This document shows, one piece after another, positions 50,557 to 59,388 of a stretch of DNA of 64,000 nucleotides (its first letter is position 1; every line of letters starts with the position of its first letter). A program made the position numbers and the translations under genes. The DNA comes from CAWABB01 sp963780165 (GTDB lineage Bacteria; Bacteroidota; Ignavibacteria; UBA10030; UBA6906), in assembly GCA_963780165.1 (NCBI GenBank), contig CAWABB010000001.1, positions 248,001 to 312,000 on the forward strand, read 5' to 3'. The notes under the pieces were generated by a model, which was given only the letters and a program-made list of their open reading frames with translations, did no database searches and was not told the DNA's origin.

Positions 50557-52716
50557 TTACTTGACCATCATCAACTTCATCGACTGATTCCCCCGGGGGG
50601 AGGAAAGCACAAACACGTACATACCCGACGCCAGGGCAACCCCCTGATCATTTCTGCCGTCCCACACGTACGACGCCCGGCCGGTCCCGGCCATCGCCAT
50701 CGGGTCAAACGTGCGAACCACCTGCCCCAGGGTATTGAACATCCTCACCGCCACCTGGTCGGGAGAGACGTCGCGCGGCAGCTTCACACGTATCGTCGTG
50801 CTCGCATTGAACGGATTCGGATATGCATCGACGCTCACATCCGACACCGTGTCTGCGTCGGCGGTCTCTTCGACGGCCGTCCCACCCGATTCATCCTCGC
50901 ATGTAAGGCACGCGGGAATCGTGTCGTTCGGCTCAAGCGAGAGGAACGCAGTGTGGTACGAAAGCACGCGCGTCTTCAGGCTCAGTTCGATAATCTGTTT
51001 TGTGAGCTGATTCGTCTGCGGCTCTCCCTCCATCTGGGCGATCCACTGCCCAGCCCAGGACTGCGCAACGCTCGAATCCCCGACGATAGCGTCAGCGGCG
51101 TCCACCCTGAATACCCTGTTCACCGGACGCCCCTCGACCAGGGCGGAAAACTCCGCGATAAACGGAAACGTACCGTAGTACTTCCCGACCTGGTGAATCG
51201 GCGAATCCCAGTTCACCGTGGCTTCCGTAACTCCGCCGATCGTGTAGCGCGACGTGCAGAACCCGTTCTCCAGACGCGTCTGCACGTCGAAGGCCCCTGG
51301 CGCGCCGCGGAGATACGGCACGATAGCGTTCAACTGCGACGGAAAGTCGCCGGTCATCCAGTCCTGTGTCGTGGAATATCCGCCCCCGCTCACGCGCGTC
51401 AAGTTCTCCCACAAGTAGGTATTGTTATAGAAATACCGGTCGTCGATATACAGGACTTTGTAGTAGCGGATGGCGAAGTCCACAATGTGGATCGGCACCA
51501 TGGGCTCCAGTGCCGTCTTTGCTTCGTTGATCAACGGGTTCGCAAGCCGGTAGTCGCAATAGTCTGTCGACGAGGAGAGGAGGAGGATGGACCCACTCCC
51601 CCGCTCGTGGACGAACTCAATTCCATCCATCAACAGGTCGCGTATCGCGCTGCGGGGGTAGATGCTGTCGGGGCGAACCACAGCGAACGCCGAGTCGATC
51701 CCGTCGGCACTCGCACCGAACCAGCCGGGCGAGGCACGCACGATGCCTGAGGGAGACCTGAAGAGGATGTTGAAGGAGTCCGCCTCGACGAAATGGTTCA
51801 ACAGCATATCCTTCACGTTCTGGAGGAACGTGGGCTTGTCCATCGGCGCCGAGAGCTCGTCGTAATCGAAGAGGAAAGCGATGCGACGCGAAAGCTCCTC
51901 CCCTAGCACCTGGTACGGCAGGAATGCCATCTGGTAGTACCCTTCACCCTCGCGCTCGTAGCGGACCAGGTACAACTCCCGCTGGACCGCGAAGTCCATC
52001 CCGAGCGTCATGGACGTCCGCGTCTGTTGCGAGGGTCCCGGGATCTCCGTCTGCAGCAGGGGCCCCGCGACGCTGTCGTACACCGCGACGAAGGGCTTCT
52101 CGGGATACTCCAGCAGCCGCGGGAGCTTGAAGGCGGGGTCGGGAATCACCCTCACCCGGAATGTCGGGGGACCTGAACTGGAAGCCTGCAAGAGGTGTGC
52201 CGGCAAAGGGACGGTGACGGAGCGCGCCCCCCAGGTCATGGGGACGACATAGCTGAGCATGATCCGGCGCGAGCCGTTTCCGAGAAGCGGGTAGATCTTC
52301 ACGTCGTAGTAGTCCCCGCCCTCCTTCAGGACGAGGCATGGGTCCCTGCGCCGTTTCACGATGTTCTCGTAGATCGACGAGGCCGTCCAGCGGTCGAGGA
52401 TCAGGGCTTTCATGATATCCTCCTCGACCCACAGCCACATGTCCGTCAGCGACGCCGCGGGATTGAGCGTGAAGTCGAACCGCACCTCGACGCTGTCATC
52501 TGCGGACGAGAACGCCCCGCGCGGCGAGAACCGCAGGTAGAGATCGCACTGCATGTGCGTCCCTTTGGGCTTCAGGACGATCGTCGCATCCTCGATCGTA
52601 CCGGTGCCATATCTCCAGGTCTGCTGGGGATGCTGCACCATCAACCACGCGTACTGGGCGGATGTGATCTGCGTGAACCACAGGAGAAGAATCGTGAGAT
52701 ACAAGCAATGTCGCAT
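50557..52716 (-). CDS. VIT/vWA-like secreted protein with T9SS C-terminal domain
   Basis: 719 residues. Signal peptide 1-20 (LYLTILLLWFTQITSAQ). A VIT-type domain covers about 45-180 (WTASSIYENIVKRRRDPCLV, YPLLGNGSRRIMLSYVVPM). Next is a vWA-like domain (about 280-450) starting RIAFLFDYDELSAPMDKPTF, in which the metal (MIDAS) D-x-S-x-S is replaced by D-Y-D-E-L, so it is probably degenerate. The C-terminal about 90 residues form a T9SS type A sorting domain: DAYPNPFNASTTIRVKLP, YVWDGRNDQGVALASGMYVF and end SMKLMMVK. It should be carried across the outer membrane by T9SS and anchored or released there. GGAGGT lies 5 nt before ATG 52716. VIT/vWA proteins often act in adhesion or display. Confidence 0.85.
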   Translation of the reverse strand: MRHCLYLTILLLWFTQITSAQYAWLMVQHPQQTWRYGTGTIEDATIVLKPKGTHMQCDLYLRFSPRGAFSSADDSVEVRFDFTLNPAASLTDMWLWVEEDIMKALILDRWTASSIYENIVKRRRDPCLVLKEGGDYYDVKIYPLLGNGSRRIMLSYVVPMTWGARSVTVPLPAHLLQASSSGPPTFRVRVIPDPAFKLPRLLEYPEKPFVAVYDSVAGPLLQTEIPGPSQQTRTSMTLGMDFAVQRELYLVRYEREGEGYYQMAFLPYQVLGEELSRRIAFLFDYDELSAPMDKPTFLQNVKDMLLNHFVEADSFNILFRSPSGIVRASPGWFGASADGIDSAFAVVRPDSIYPRSAIRDLLMDGIEFVHERGSGSILLLSSSTDYCDYRLANPLINEAKTALEPMVPIHIVDFAIRYYKVLYIDDRYFYNNTYLWENLTRVSGGGYSTTQDWMTGDFPSQLNAIVPYLRGAPGAFDVQTRLENGFCTSRYTIGGVTEATVNWDSPIHQVGKYYGTFPFIAEFSALVEGRPVNRVFRVDAADAIVGDSSVAQSWAGQWIAQMEGEPQTNQLTKQIIELSLKTRVLSYHTAFLSLEPNDTIPACLTCEDESGGTAVEETADADTVSDVSVDAYPNPFNASTTIRVKLPRDVSPDQVAVRMFNTLGQVVRTFDPMAMAGTGRASYVWDGRNDQGVALASGMYVFVLSSPRGNQSMKLMMVK

Positions 52717-52843
52717 AGGCACCTCCGTGAGGTGAGCGGTAGATTTCGAGTCCTGGAGGAATGCTGAGAGAGAACAGTCGGACAGCGAAGTTTCGAGGAT
52801 GGGCCGGACACAAGCGTAACAAGCCGGCCGCCGCGTCCGTTGA

Positions 52844-52872
52844 AATGTACCCCCGTACCCAGCCAAAGTCAA
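52844..52872 (-). promoter_or_regulatory. Promoter of the VIT-domain gene
   Basis: Minus strand: TTGACT (52872-52867), 17-nt spacer, TACATT (52849-52844). Start near 52837, leader about 120 nt with a strong GGAGGT. Confidence 0.65.
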
Positions 52873-52957
52873 CTAGGTCCGCTCTGCATTGAGCCGGTTC
52901 CGGTGTCGTGCCGGTGGCACTCCTGCGGCGCAGTTCAAGGATATTGCTGGAACGGCC

Positions 52958-54157
52958 CTAGATGATCCTGACGCGGATCGAGTGAGGCACCTGCTGAAGC
53001 TCCGAGAAGAGGGCGTCACGATACTCGGCATCCATGTCGGCAATCGCGTACCCGATCAGCTCATTCGTGCGGAGGGCCTGCGAGACGACGTTCACATTGT
53101 TGTTGCCAAGGATCCCGTTGATGCGCGACAGCACGCCGGGTACGTTCTGGTGAACGTGAAGCAGCCGCTTCGTGGAAGCGTCTTCGGGCGGGGGAAGGTT
53201 GATGCGAGGGAAATTCACGCTGGTGAACGTGTTGCCGGTCGTGACGTAGTCGAGCATCTTTTGCGACACGAACGAGGCGATATTCTCCTGAGCTTCCTCG
53301 GTGCTCCCGCCGATATGGGGAGTTAAGAGAACGTTCGGCATGCCCTGCAGGGGAGACTCGAAGGGATTCGAGGCGCTCTGCGGCTCGTCCGGGAAGACGT
53401 CGATCGCCGCCCCTCCAATTTTGCCCGAGCGAAGCGCGTCGGCGAGCGCCTCAAGGTCTACCACGTGGCCTCGACTCAGATTCAGGAAAAGCACGCCATC
53501 CTTCATCAGCGCAAACTCGGGCCGGCCGATCAGGTTGGCGTTCGCAGGGCTGCCGTCCACATGGATCGTGACGATGTCAACAGTCGCGAGGAGCTGCTCA
53601 AGGGACTGAACGCGCGTCGCGTTCCCGATCGTCAGCTTGTCGACGATATCGTGATAGTAGACGTCCATGCCCATGGCTTCCGCCATAGTCGAGATCTGGG
53701 AGCCGATGTTCCCGAAACCGATGATCCCGAGCTTCTTCCCCCGCACCTCCCGGGCGTTTTCGGTCGATTTGTCCCAAACGCCCTGATGGGCGCGGCTTAC
53801 CTTGTCATACAGCCGCCGCAGCAGCACAATGATTTCGGCGATGACCAGTTCCGCGACGCTCCGCGTGTTGCTGAACGGGGCGTTGAATACGGCCACCCCT
53901 TTCAACGAGGCAGCCTCGAGGTCCACCTGGTTCGTCCCGATGCAGAACGCCCCCACCGCGAGAAGATCCGGGGCACGCTCGAGAATGTCTCCGGTCACCA
54001 GGGTCCGCGAGCGGATGCCCAGCACTGAGACACCCTCGAGGGCTCGAAAAAGATCGCCGGGCGCGGGGCTTCCCGGCAGGATCCGGACTTTGAAACCCGC
54101 CCGTGTCAAAACATTCAGCGCATTGGGATGTATGTTTTCGGTAAGAAGGGCTTTCAT
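52958..54157 (-). CDS. serA: D-3-phosphoglycerate dehydrogenase with ACT domain
   Basis: First enzyme of serine synthesis; oxidises 3-phosphoglycerate to 3-phosphohydroxypyruvate with NAD. 399 residues (E. coli type, about 410). Substrate Arg/Asn region SVLGIRSRTLV, Rossmann GIIGFGNIGSQISTMAEAMGM, LNLSRGHVVD, DVFPDEP and the catalytic His in VLLTPHIGGSTEEAQ. The C-terminal ACT domain (about 325-399; HVHQNVPGVLSRINGILGNNNVNV) implies serine feedback. ATG 54157 is chosen by homology (MKALLTENIHPNAL) and promoter. Divergent from the lipoprotein operon. Confidence 0.96.
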   Translation of the reverse strand: MKALLTENIHPNALNVLTRAGFKVRILPGSPAPGDLFRALEGVSVLGIRSRTLVTGDILERAPDLLAVGAFCIGTNQVDLEAASLKGVAVFNAPFSNTRSVAELVIAEIIVLLRRLYDKVSRAHQGVWDKSTENAREVRGKKLGIIGFGNIGSQISTMAEAMGMDVYYHDIVDKLTIGNATRVQSLEQLLATVDIVTIHVDGSPANANLIGRPEFALMKDGVLFLNLSRGHVVDLEALADALRSGKIGGAAIDVFPDEPQSASNPFESPLQGMPNVLLTPHIGGSTEEAQENIASFVSQKMLDYVTTGNTFTSVNFPRINLPPPEDASTKRLLHVHQNVPGVLSRINGILGNNNVNVVSQALRTNELIGYAIADMDAEYRDALFSELQQVPHSIRVRII

Positions 54158-54202
54158 AATCGCAACGCAGGCAATGTTGGGCTTGTTACACTCGTGAACT
54201 GT

Positions 54203-54231
54203 AGTATATCCTACCCCGGACAAAAGAGCAA
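54203..54231 (-). promoter_or_regulatory. serA promoter
   Basis: Minus strand: TTGCTC (54231-54226), 17-nt spacer, TATACT (54208-54203). Start near 54196, leader about 40 nt. Confidence 0.6.
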
Positions 54232-54404
54232 CCGATACATTGCCCTGAGCTGGACCCCCTTTGTTGGCGGTACGTCCCGTGTGCCGGGGCCATGCCAGAT
54301 CGATGGAAGCGGCTTGAGTGACCCGTCCGGCAGGCAACGCCTGCACCGGGGCCGAATTCAAACCGTCACCCATGTGGCGGCCAGGGAGTTTCGCGTTTCG
54401 AGGC

Positions 54405-54433
54405 TTGACATCCGCGAAGCGCTTCTGTACCTT
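54405..54433 (+). promoter_or_regulatory. Promoter of the lipoprotein operon
   Basis: TTGACA (54405-54410), a perfect -35, 17-nt spacer, TACCTT (54428-54433). Start near 54440; GAGGGG precedes ATG 54465. Confidence 0.7.
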
Positions 54434-54464
54434 CATCGCTAGACGATTGAAGGTGAGGGGCATT

Positions 54465-54827
54465 ATGCGTCAACGCATGGATATCGCTCGCCCCCTGCAC
54501 GGACCATCCAAGGCCACGCACCGCGCAAGGGATATCGTCGCTCCACTGAACACCCTCCTGTTGTGTCTCGCACTCCTCGGTGGTTGTGCACAACACGAGG
54601 AGTCGCAGACCTCCGCCATTCACCGCGATCATGAAGCCATCAGCCGGCTCCTCGACGCCGCGCTACTGAGCGAAAACCCCCGCCGCGAGTTCCAGGATGC
54701 TCTCCCCCGAGTGCGCGCATTTGCTACCGTGGACAGCGCCTGGACTGATGGCAACACTTTCTTTGTCGTCTACAAAGAAGGAGGACTTGTAAGCTGGACC
54801 GCCCCACCCGGGCGGAACGTCCGATGA
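54465..54827 (+). CDS. Small lipoprotein sharing a domain with its neighbour
   Basis: 120 residues. After a 30-residue basic lead, a hydrophobic core ends in lipobox LLGGC (Cys41), so it is a membrane lipoprotein. Residues about 54-115 (ISRLLDAALLSENPRREFQDAL ... AWTDGNTFFVVYKEGGLVSW) resemble residues 46-108 of the next protein (SADIALLSPNPHAALQSSL ... AWLTDNAMFVNFKNGGTVCW): common ALLS-x-NP and D-N/G-N-x-FVV/F-x-K-x-GG-x-V-x-W. That domain is not one I can name. GAGGGG precedes ATG 54465. Gap to the next gene is 25 nt. Possibly a decoy, partner or inhibitor of the protease-like protein; that is speculation. Confidence 0.8.
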   Translation: MRQRMDIARPLHGPSKATHRARDIVAPLNTLLLCLALLGGCAQHEESQTSAIHRDHEAISRLLDAALLSENPRREFQDALPRVRAFATVDSAWTDGNTFFVVYKEGGLVSWTAPPGRNVR

Positions 54828-54852
54828 ATATCAGAACGTGAGGAAACACATC

Positions 54853-56736
54853 ATGCGAAGGCTACAATGGAGTGCTGTCATCCTCTGCCTGGTGTTGGTG
54901 ATGTTCGCCTGTTCGAAAGATGACGAGCCGACCACCCCCGACACCACACCCACCACTTCCACGCTTACGGATCAGCAGAAGGCGCAGATCTCACAGGCCT
55001 ACAGAACCATTGGATCATCGGCCGACATCGCGCTCCTCTCGCCCAATCCGCACGCTGCTCTGCAATCCAGCCTTGCGGGCTATCAGAGCGACCCGGCCGT
55101 GGAGGCGGCCTGGCTCACTGACAACGCGATGTTTGTGAACTTCAAGAATGGCGGTACCGTCTGCTGGAATATCCGTTCAAGCCTTGTCGTGCCACCGTAC
55201 GACGGCCCGACGGAGCGCGAGCTCGAATCCGGGAATTGCCTTCTGAAGCCTTCGGAGCTGATCGGGAACACCAAGGCCGTCCTCATCAATACTCAATTTG
55301 GCGACGAAGGCAGACAGTACAACCGCGACCTCGTTGACTACCTTTCCCAGAAGTTCCAGGAACGGGGATTCGCGGTCACCACAAAAAACGGCGCCGCTGC
55401 GGACGTGGCGTTCTTTAAAACCGGTCTCAAGGAGTTCGGCACGATCTTCGCCATCGCCCACGGGGCGTACGACGGGACGAACACGTGGCACACGACTGGC
55501 GAAGAGATGAATCTGGACACCCTGATGGCCAGGTACCCCAAGCCCTGGCAGTCCAAGCAGCTGGCAATCGGCGGCGTCACGGAGAAGCGCGGAGGCGTCG
55601 ACAAGGTGATCAACCAGGTCATGTTCTCTCAACGCTTCATCGATTCCATGTATGCCGCTGGAACCACCTTCCCTCGGTCCATGATCTATCTTGTCGCCTG
55701 CCAGGGATTGAAGGATGCGGGCAGACAGGTCGCGCAGTCGTTCTATAACAGAGGGGCGCGCGGGATTATCGGATGGGACGAGACCAATTGCCTCGGGCAG
55801 TCGACCGGGAAGCAGCTGTTCACAACGCTCCTGTGCGGTGCCAATATTCGGGATGCCGTGCTCTCGCTTCCCGCAGAAGCGCGCAATGACAAGTGCGAAG
55901 TTCCGGCCGGGGCGAACCTGGTCTACTGGCCCGCAAGCGCGGATACGCTCAGGCTCGTCGACTCCGCGAATGCAACATACCTCGTTACCTCGCCGAAGAA
56001 GGATTCGACATACACAGACAGGAACCTTACCCTGTCAGGGTCCCTGCTGAATGCCGATACCCTCACGACCGGCATCGTCGAGGTGAACGGCGTCGCCACC
56101 AGAATGACTATCCTGAACGATTTCAAATCGTTCTCCCAGCCCATCGTCATTGACAGCGGGGCGAACTACATCCATCTCACGGCAACCGGCAGGCTAACGA
56201 ACGGCCGCTGCGCCTATGCCGACACCGTGTTCCAGGTCAAGGGGAATTTTGCCCCCCTCTCTCTCTGGACCGAACTCCGCTGGAACACAAGCGGTACCGA
56301 TGTGGACTTCCACCTGCTGCCGCCCGGCGCGAGCTTCCCGGGATCGTTCTGGACTTCCACAGACTGCTACTACAGCAACAGAGCGACGTCCTGGGGAGGC
56401 TATCTGGACGTGGACAATGTGGTAGGTTACGGCCCGGAGCACATCACGGTGCCGGCCGTCAGCGACACGGGCACGTACAGGCTCTTCATCCATTACTACA
56501 GCGACCATACGAGCGGCACGACGGCGACGACGGCGTTCGTGTCAGTCTCGGTGCGCGGGGGAGCGATCCAGAGTTTCGGCCCGTATGCGCTGCTGAATGA
56601 CGCAAGCATAGCGGGCGATATCTACGAAGTGTGCACCATCCACTTCCCCGACGGCGTGGTCACGCCGGTCAACGCCCTGCGGGCTGCGGGGATCATTGCG
56701 AAGCCGGTGCGGGAGCCGGCCTACAAACGGCGGTAG
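54853..56736 (+). CDS. Lipoprotein with caspase-fold (CHAT/C25-like) domain and DUF2135-like domain
   Basis: 627 residues from ATG 54853 (GAGGAA upstream; a GTG 15 nt earlier is unlikely). Lipobox LVMFAC (Cys20), then an acidic/Thr-Pro linker. Residues 46-108 are the domain shared with the small lipoprotein. Residues about 140-345 look like a clan CD cysteine protease: FGDEGRQYNRDLVDYL at its start, His203 in FAIAHGAYDG and Cys283 in IYLVACQGLKDAG give the His-Gly/Ala-Cys dyad, and FYNRGARGIIGWDE plus CGANIRDAVLSL follow as in CHAT/gingipain-type domains. Residues about 385-465 are Ig-like; 470-570 (LRWNTSGTDVDFHLLPPGA, GGYLDVDNVVGYGPEHITV) match DUF2135/YfaP. Domain calls are by eye; activity is inferred. 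Confidence 0.75.
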   Translation: MRRLQWSAVILCLVLVMFACSKDDEPTTPDTTPTTSTLTDQQKAQISQAYRTIGSSADIALLSPNPHAALQSSLAGYQSDPAVEAAWLTDNAMFVNFKNGGTVCWNIRSSLVVPPYDGPTERELESGNCLLKPSELIGNTKAVLINTQFGDEGRQYNRDLVDYLSQKFQERGFAVTTKNGAAADVAFFKTGLKEFGTIFAIAHGAYDGTNTWHTTGEEMNLDTLMARYPKPWQSKQLAIGGVTEKRGGVDKVINQVMFSQRFIDSMYAAGTTFPRSMIYLVACQGLKDAGRQVAQSFYNRGARGIIGWDETNCLGQSTGKQLFTTLLCGANIRDAVLSLPAEARNDKCEVPAGANLVYWPASADTLRLVDSANATYLVTSPKKDSTYTDRNLTLSGSLLNADTLTTGIVEVNGVATRMTILNDFKSFSQPIVIDSGANYIHLTATGRLTNGRCAYADTVFQVKGNFAPLSLWTELRWNTSGTDVDFHLLPPGASFPGSFWTSTDCYYSNRATSWGGYLDVDNVVGYGPEHITVPAVSDTGTYRLFIHYYSDHTSGTTATTAFVSVSVRGGAIQSFGPYALLNDASIAGDIYEVCTIHFPDGVVTPVNALRAAGIIAKPVREPAYKRR

Positions 56737-56769
56737 CACGCGGCTGCAACGGACTGCGTGAAAACACTC

Positions 56770-56815
56770 AGGGGCCGTCTCTCAGACATGGGGGACGGCC
56801 CCTTTGCCCTTTCAA
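56770..56815 (+). terminator. Terminator of the lipoprotein operon
   Basis: AGGGGCCGTC (56770-56779) pairs with GACGGCCCCT (56794-56803) around a 14-nt loop; TTTGCCCTTTC follows. It lies 33 nt after the stop. T run is broken, so efficiency is uncertain. Confidence 0.65.
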
Positions 56816-56850
56816 GCCATTGTGCGGGAAACGCGGATCCCCGCAGGCGC

Positions 56851-58110
56851 TCAGAATGCGAAGTCCACGGCCACCGCAACGAAGTGCTCTTTCAGCTTCG
56901 TCTTGTCGCCCGATTGCCGGTACGTGTACTCCGCGTGCAGCCCGACGTTGACCGCAGACCAGTCTCCCAGATAGTACCGCACGAGAGCCGAGTACGCGCT
57001 GACCTTCCGCTCTGCATCGTAGGACGGGGGGCTTACCCAGTTGTACAGAAGCGTCACGACCATCCGGTCGTTCATGAGCCCCAACCAGTTGAGCTCTGCA
57101 AACCCTCCGGTGAACTCATAGTCCTTCAGGGAATCGAGGCTGTTGAACTTCTTGTTGTCCCGCCCGGCCATGAACAGCACTCCGAGGTTGAGACTCTCGT
57201 AGTTGAAGCTTCCATCCGCCCCGATCCTGTAAAACGGCTGGTTGTCGGAGCCGTTTGTCTCCCCGACCGGCGAAGGCGTGGCTCCGGCGAGGCTGACCGG
57301 CTGCCACCCGTAGTAGCCGAACACGCCAACCCTCTGCCCTGCCGTTTGCCCGTCACCCTTGCCGAAGGTCTGAAACGCGTTCACATAGACATCCTTGGCG
57401 CTGTTGTTGTCGGGATTCCCGCCGGTGCCGTTCACCACACCGGCACCGTATTTGAATCCCATGGGAAAGTGCCCTGTGGCTTCGACGCCGATCTGATTGT
57501 CGTCGAAGATGAAGCTGTTATTGGGAGTCTCGAAGGTGTAGATCTCGTACGGCGTAAAGAGGGTATACTTGCGCTTGGAGCTGAACGGGTGGTACGCGGG
57601 CTCGTAGCGCCCGACCCGAACGTTGAGCGCATTCTCGACAAGATTGCTGAAAACGATGTTGACCGCCTCAAGCCCTCCGAGCTGCGAGGGGTTGGCTCCG
57701 TTGTTCGGTCCGTTGAAATCCGCCGCCGGTTCATCGATGCGCGGCGTGTAGATCAGCAGAAACGAGACGTTCTTGTGAAACACGCCGGCAGCGAGGAGAT
57801 CCAGCCCGTACAGGTTGAAGCCGTTGCTCGATCGATCCTCGACCTTGTAGTAAGAGAATCCCGCCGAGGTGCGCAGCGCAATGGGCGGGCCCGATTCGAA
57901 CACGGTCTTCTCCCCTCCCTGCTGGCCCGGGATCTGGTAACCGTTGTCCCTGTACCGCTGTCCGAAATCATTCAGCCTCGTGAAGCCCGCGTGACACATG
58001 TTGCAGTTGAAGCCGTACTTCCTGGCGAACGCGGGAATGGCGTGCGCCGATGTCGGGAACATCGAGAAAGCGAGGAGCCCGACCGTAAGCATGACAAGCG
58101 TGCGTTTCAT
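56851..58110 (-). CDS. Cyc2-like fused monoheme cytochrome c-porin
   Basis: 419 residues. Signal peptide 1-24 (ends SAHA), then IPAFARKYGFNCNMCHAGFTRLNDFGQRYRDNGY: one heme c site CNMCH (Cys36, Cys39, His40) in the sequence frame typical of Cyc2 (P-x-FAR-x-x-G-x-x-C-x-x-CH ... FG-x-x-F/Y-x-x-N-G-Y). The remaining about 350 residues alternate as outer-membrane strands and end with VAVDFAF, a barrel C-terminus. Cyc2 proteins move electrons across the outer membrane, best known for Fe(II) oxidation. Similar CxxCH barrels of unknown function exist, so direction and donor are open. GGAG precedes ATG 58110. Twelve nt after the di-heme peroxidase gene, same operon. Confidence 0.75.
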   Translation of the reverse strand: MKRTLVMLTVGLLAFSMFPTSAHAIPAFARKYGFNCNMCHAGFTRLNDFGQRYRDNGYQIPGQQGGEKTVFESGPPIALRTSAGFSYYKVEDRSSNGFNLYGLDLLAAGVFHKNVSFLLIYTPRIDEPAADFNGPNNGANPSQLGGLEAVNIVFSNLVENALNVRVGRYEPAYHPFSSKRKYTLFTPYEIYTFETPNNSFIFDDNQIGVEATGHFPMGFKYGAGVVNGTGGNPDNNSAKDVYVNAFQTFGKGDGQTAGQRVGVFGYYGWQPVSLAGATPSPVGETNGSDNQPFYRIGADGSFNYESLNLGVLFMAGRDNKKFNSLDSLKDYEFTGGFAELNWLGLMNDRMVVTLLYNWVSPPSYDAERKVSAYSALVRYYLGDWSAVNVGLHAEYTYRQSGDKTKLKEHFVAVAVDFAF

Positions 58111-58122
58111 GGCGTCGTCTCC

Positions 58123-59193
58123 TCACTTGGGAAAGCCTGATGGGGGAATGGGTTTCACGTCGGCAACTTCGGGATTCAGACTCACCATCGCCCGCTTCAT
58201 GAACGCGACCAGCGCGGCCTTCTCCGCCGTCGACAGGGACAGCGGCACGATCAACGGATCGATGTCGGGATCGTCCGTATCGCCGCCCCTGTTGTAAAAC
58301 TCCACGATGCTCTCAAGGCTCTTCTCGGAGCCGTCCCGCAGGTATGGGGCACGCAGCGCAGCGTCTCTCACCGTCGGGGTCTTGAACGCCCCCTTGTCCC
58401 GCGGATCCTTGGTGATTTCATACCGCCCGAGGTCCGGCTTTGCCGGGTCCTGCTGCTTCACGCCGATGTTGTGAAATCGTCCGTCGGTGAAGTTCCCGCC
58501 CCAATGGCATGCAGTGCAGTGCCCCTTGCCATTGAAGATCTCGAGTCCCCACTTCTCCTCCTGGGTCAGAGCATCTTCGCTCCCCCGCACATAGCGATCG
58601 AATGGGGAATCCGAGGTGACCACGGTCCGTTCAAACGCCGCGATTGCTTCCGCGACACGATCGACGGTGATGGGGCCCGGGCCGAACACCGTCGCAAATT
58701 CCTGTACATATCCCGGGATGAAATCAACGGTTCGAAGCATTGCATCATGCGTGTTCCCCATCTCGATCGGGTTCTGAATCGGACCCTTGGCCTGCTCCTC
58801 CAGGCTGGGCGCCCGTCCATCCCAGAACTGGAGCGGGAGATATGCGGCGTTGGAGACCGGCGGCGCCCTGCGCCCTCCCATCTGTCCGGCAATGCCCTTG
58901 CTTGTGGGACCTGCATCAGACCACCCCATGGCGGGATCGTGGCAGGTTGCACAACTGATGGTGTTGTCCTTGGACAAGCGTGTGTCGAAGTACAACTGTT
59001 TACCAAGCTGGATCTTGAGCGTGCCCTGCGGATTGCCCGGAGGGACCGGGACGGCGGGCAACGGACCCACCTTCTCAGGTCCCAGGATGTGAATGTTGAG
59101 TGTCGTCGCGGGCTTCGCCGGATTGTCGCCGGCAACAGTAACCGTCGCAACGAACACAAGAAGGAGAAGTGTCAGAATCATCTTCCTACCCAT
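58123..59193 (-). CDS. Di-heme cytochrome c peroxidase (CcpA/MauG family)
   Basis: 356 residues from ATG 59193 (GGAGG 8 nt upstream; an ATG 15 nt earlier lies inside that ribosome binding site region). Signal peptide 1-21. Two heme c sites: CATCH (81-85) and CTACH (226-230), with the family blocks LGKQLYFDTRLSKDNTISCATCHDPAMGW, FWDGRAPSLEEQAKGPIQNPIEMG and FKTPTVRDAALRAPYLRDGS. It should be periplasmic and reduce hydrogen peroxide with electrons from small cytochromes, or act as an oxidase of the MauG kind. First gene of the operon with the Cyc2-like porin. Confidence 0.93.
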   Translation of the reverse strand: MGRKMILTLLLLVFVATVTVAGDNPAKPATTLNIHILGPEKVGPLPAVPVPPGNPQGTLKIQLGKQLYFDTRLSKDNTISCATCHDPAMGWSDAGPTSKGIAGQMGGRRAPPVSNAAYLPLQFWDGRAPSLEEQAKGPIQNPIEMGNTHDAMLRTVDFIPGYVQEFATVFGPGPITVDRVAEAIAAFERTVVTSDSPFDRYVRGSEDALTQEEKWGLEIFNGKGHCTACHWGGNFTDGRFHNIGVKQQDPAKPDLGRYEITKDPRDKGAFKTPTVRDAALRAPYLRDGSEKSLESIVEFYNRGGDTDDPDIDPLIVPLSLSTAEKAALVAFMKRAMVSLNPEVADVKPIPPSGFPK

Positions 59194-59388
59194 AGGGAAT
59201 TCCTCCATCGTGTGTGGGACATGGAAACCGACGCGGTTAGAGAGAACAGAGGGTCGCTCCAGGGCATACGGCCGGAGCGAGGCTGTAGAACGATCAGGCT
59301 GAATGAGTAAGAACGGAAGGAGCGCTCATCAAGAGAGACCGGCGTTCCACCGTCGCTCTTGCTGTGGGATAGACTGACAGGCGATAGG

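Larger units (their letters stand above)
54158..54464. other. Intergenic region between serA and the lipoprotein operon
   Basis: About 300 bp with two divergent promoters (54203-54231 minus, 54405-54433 plus) and nothing else recognisable; the open frames crossing it have no homology. Confidence 0.6.
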
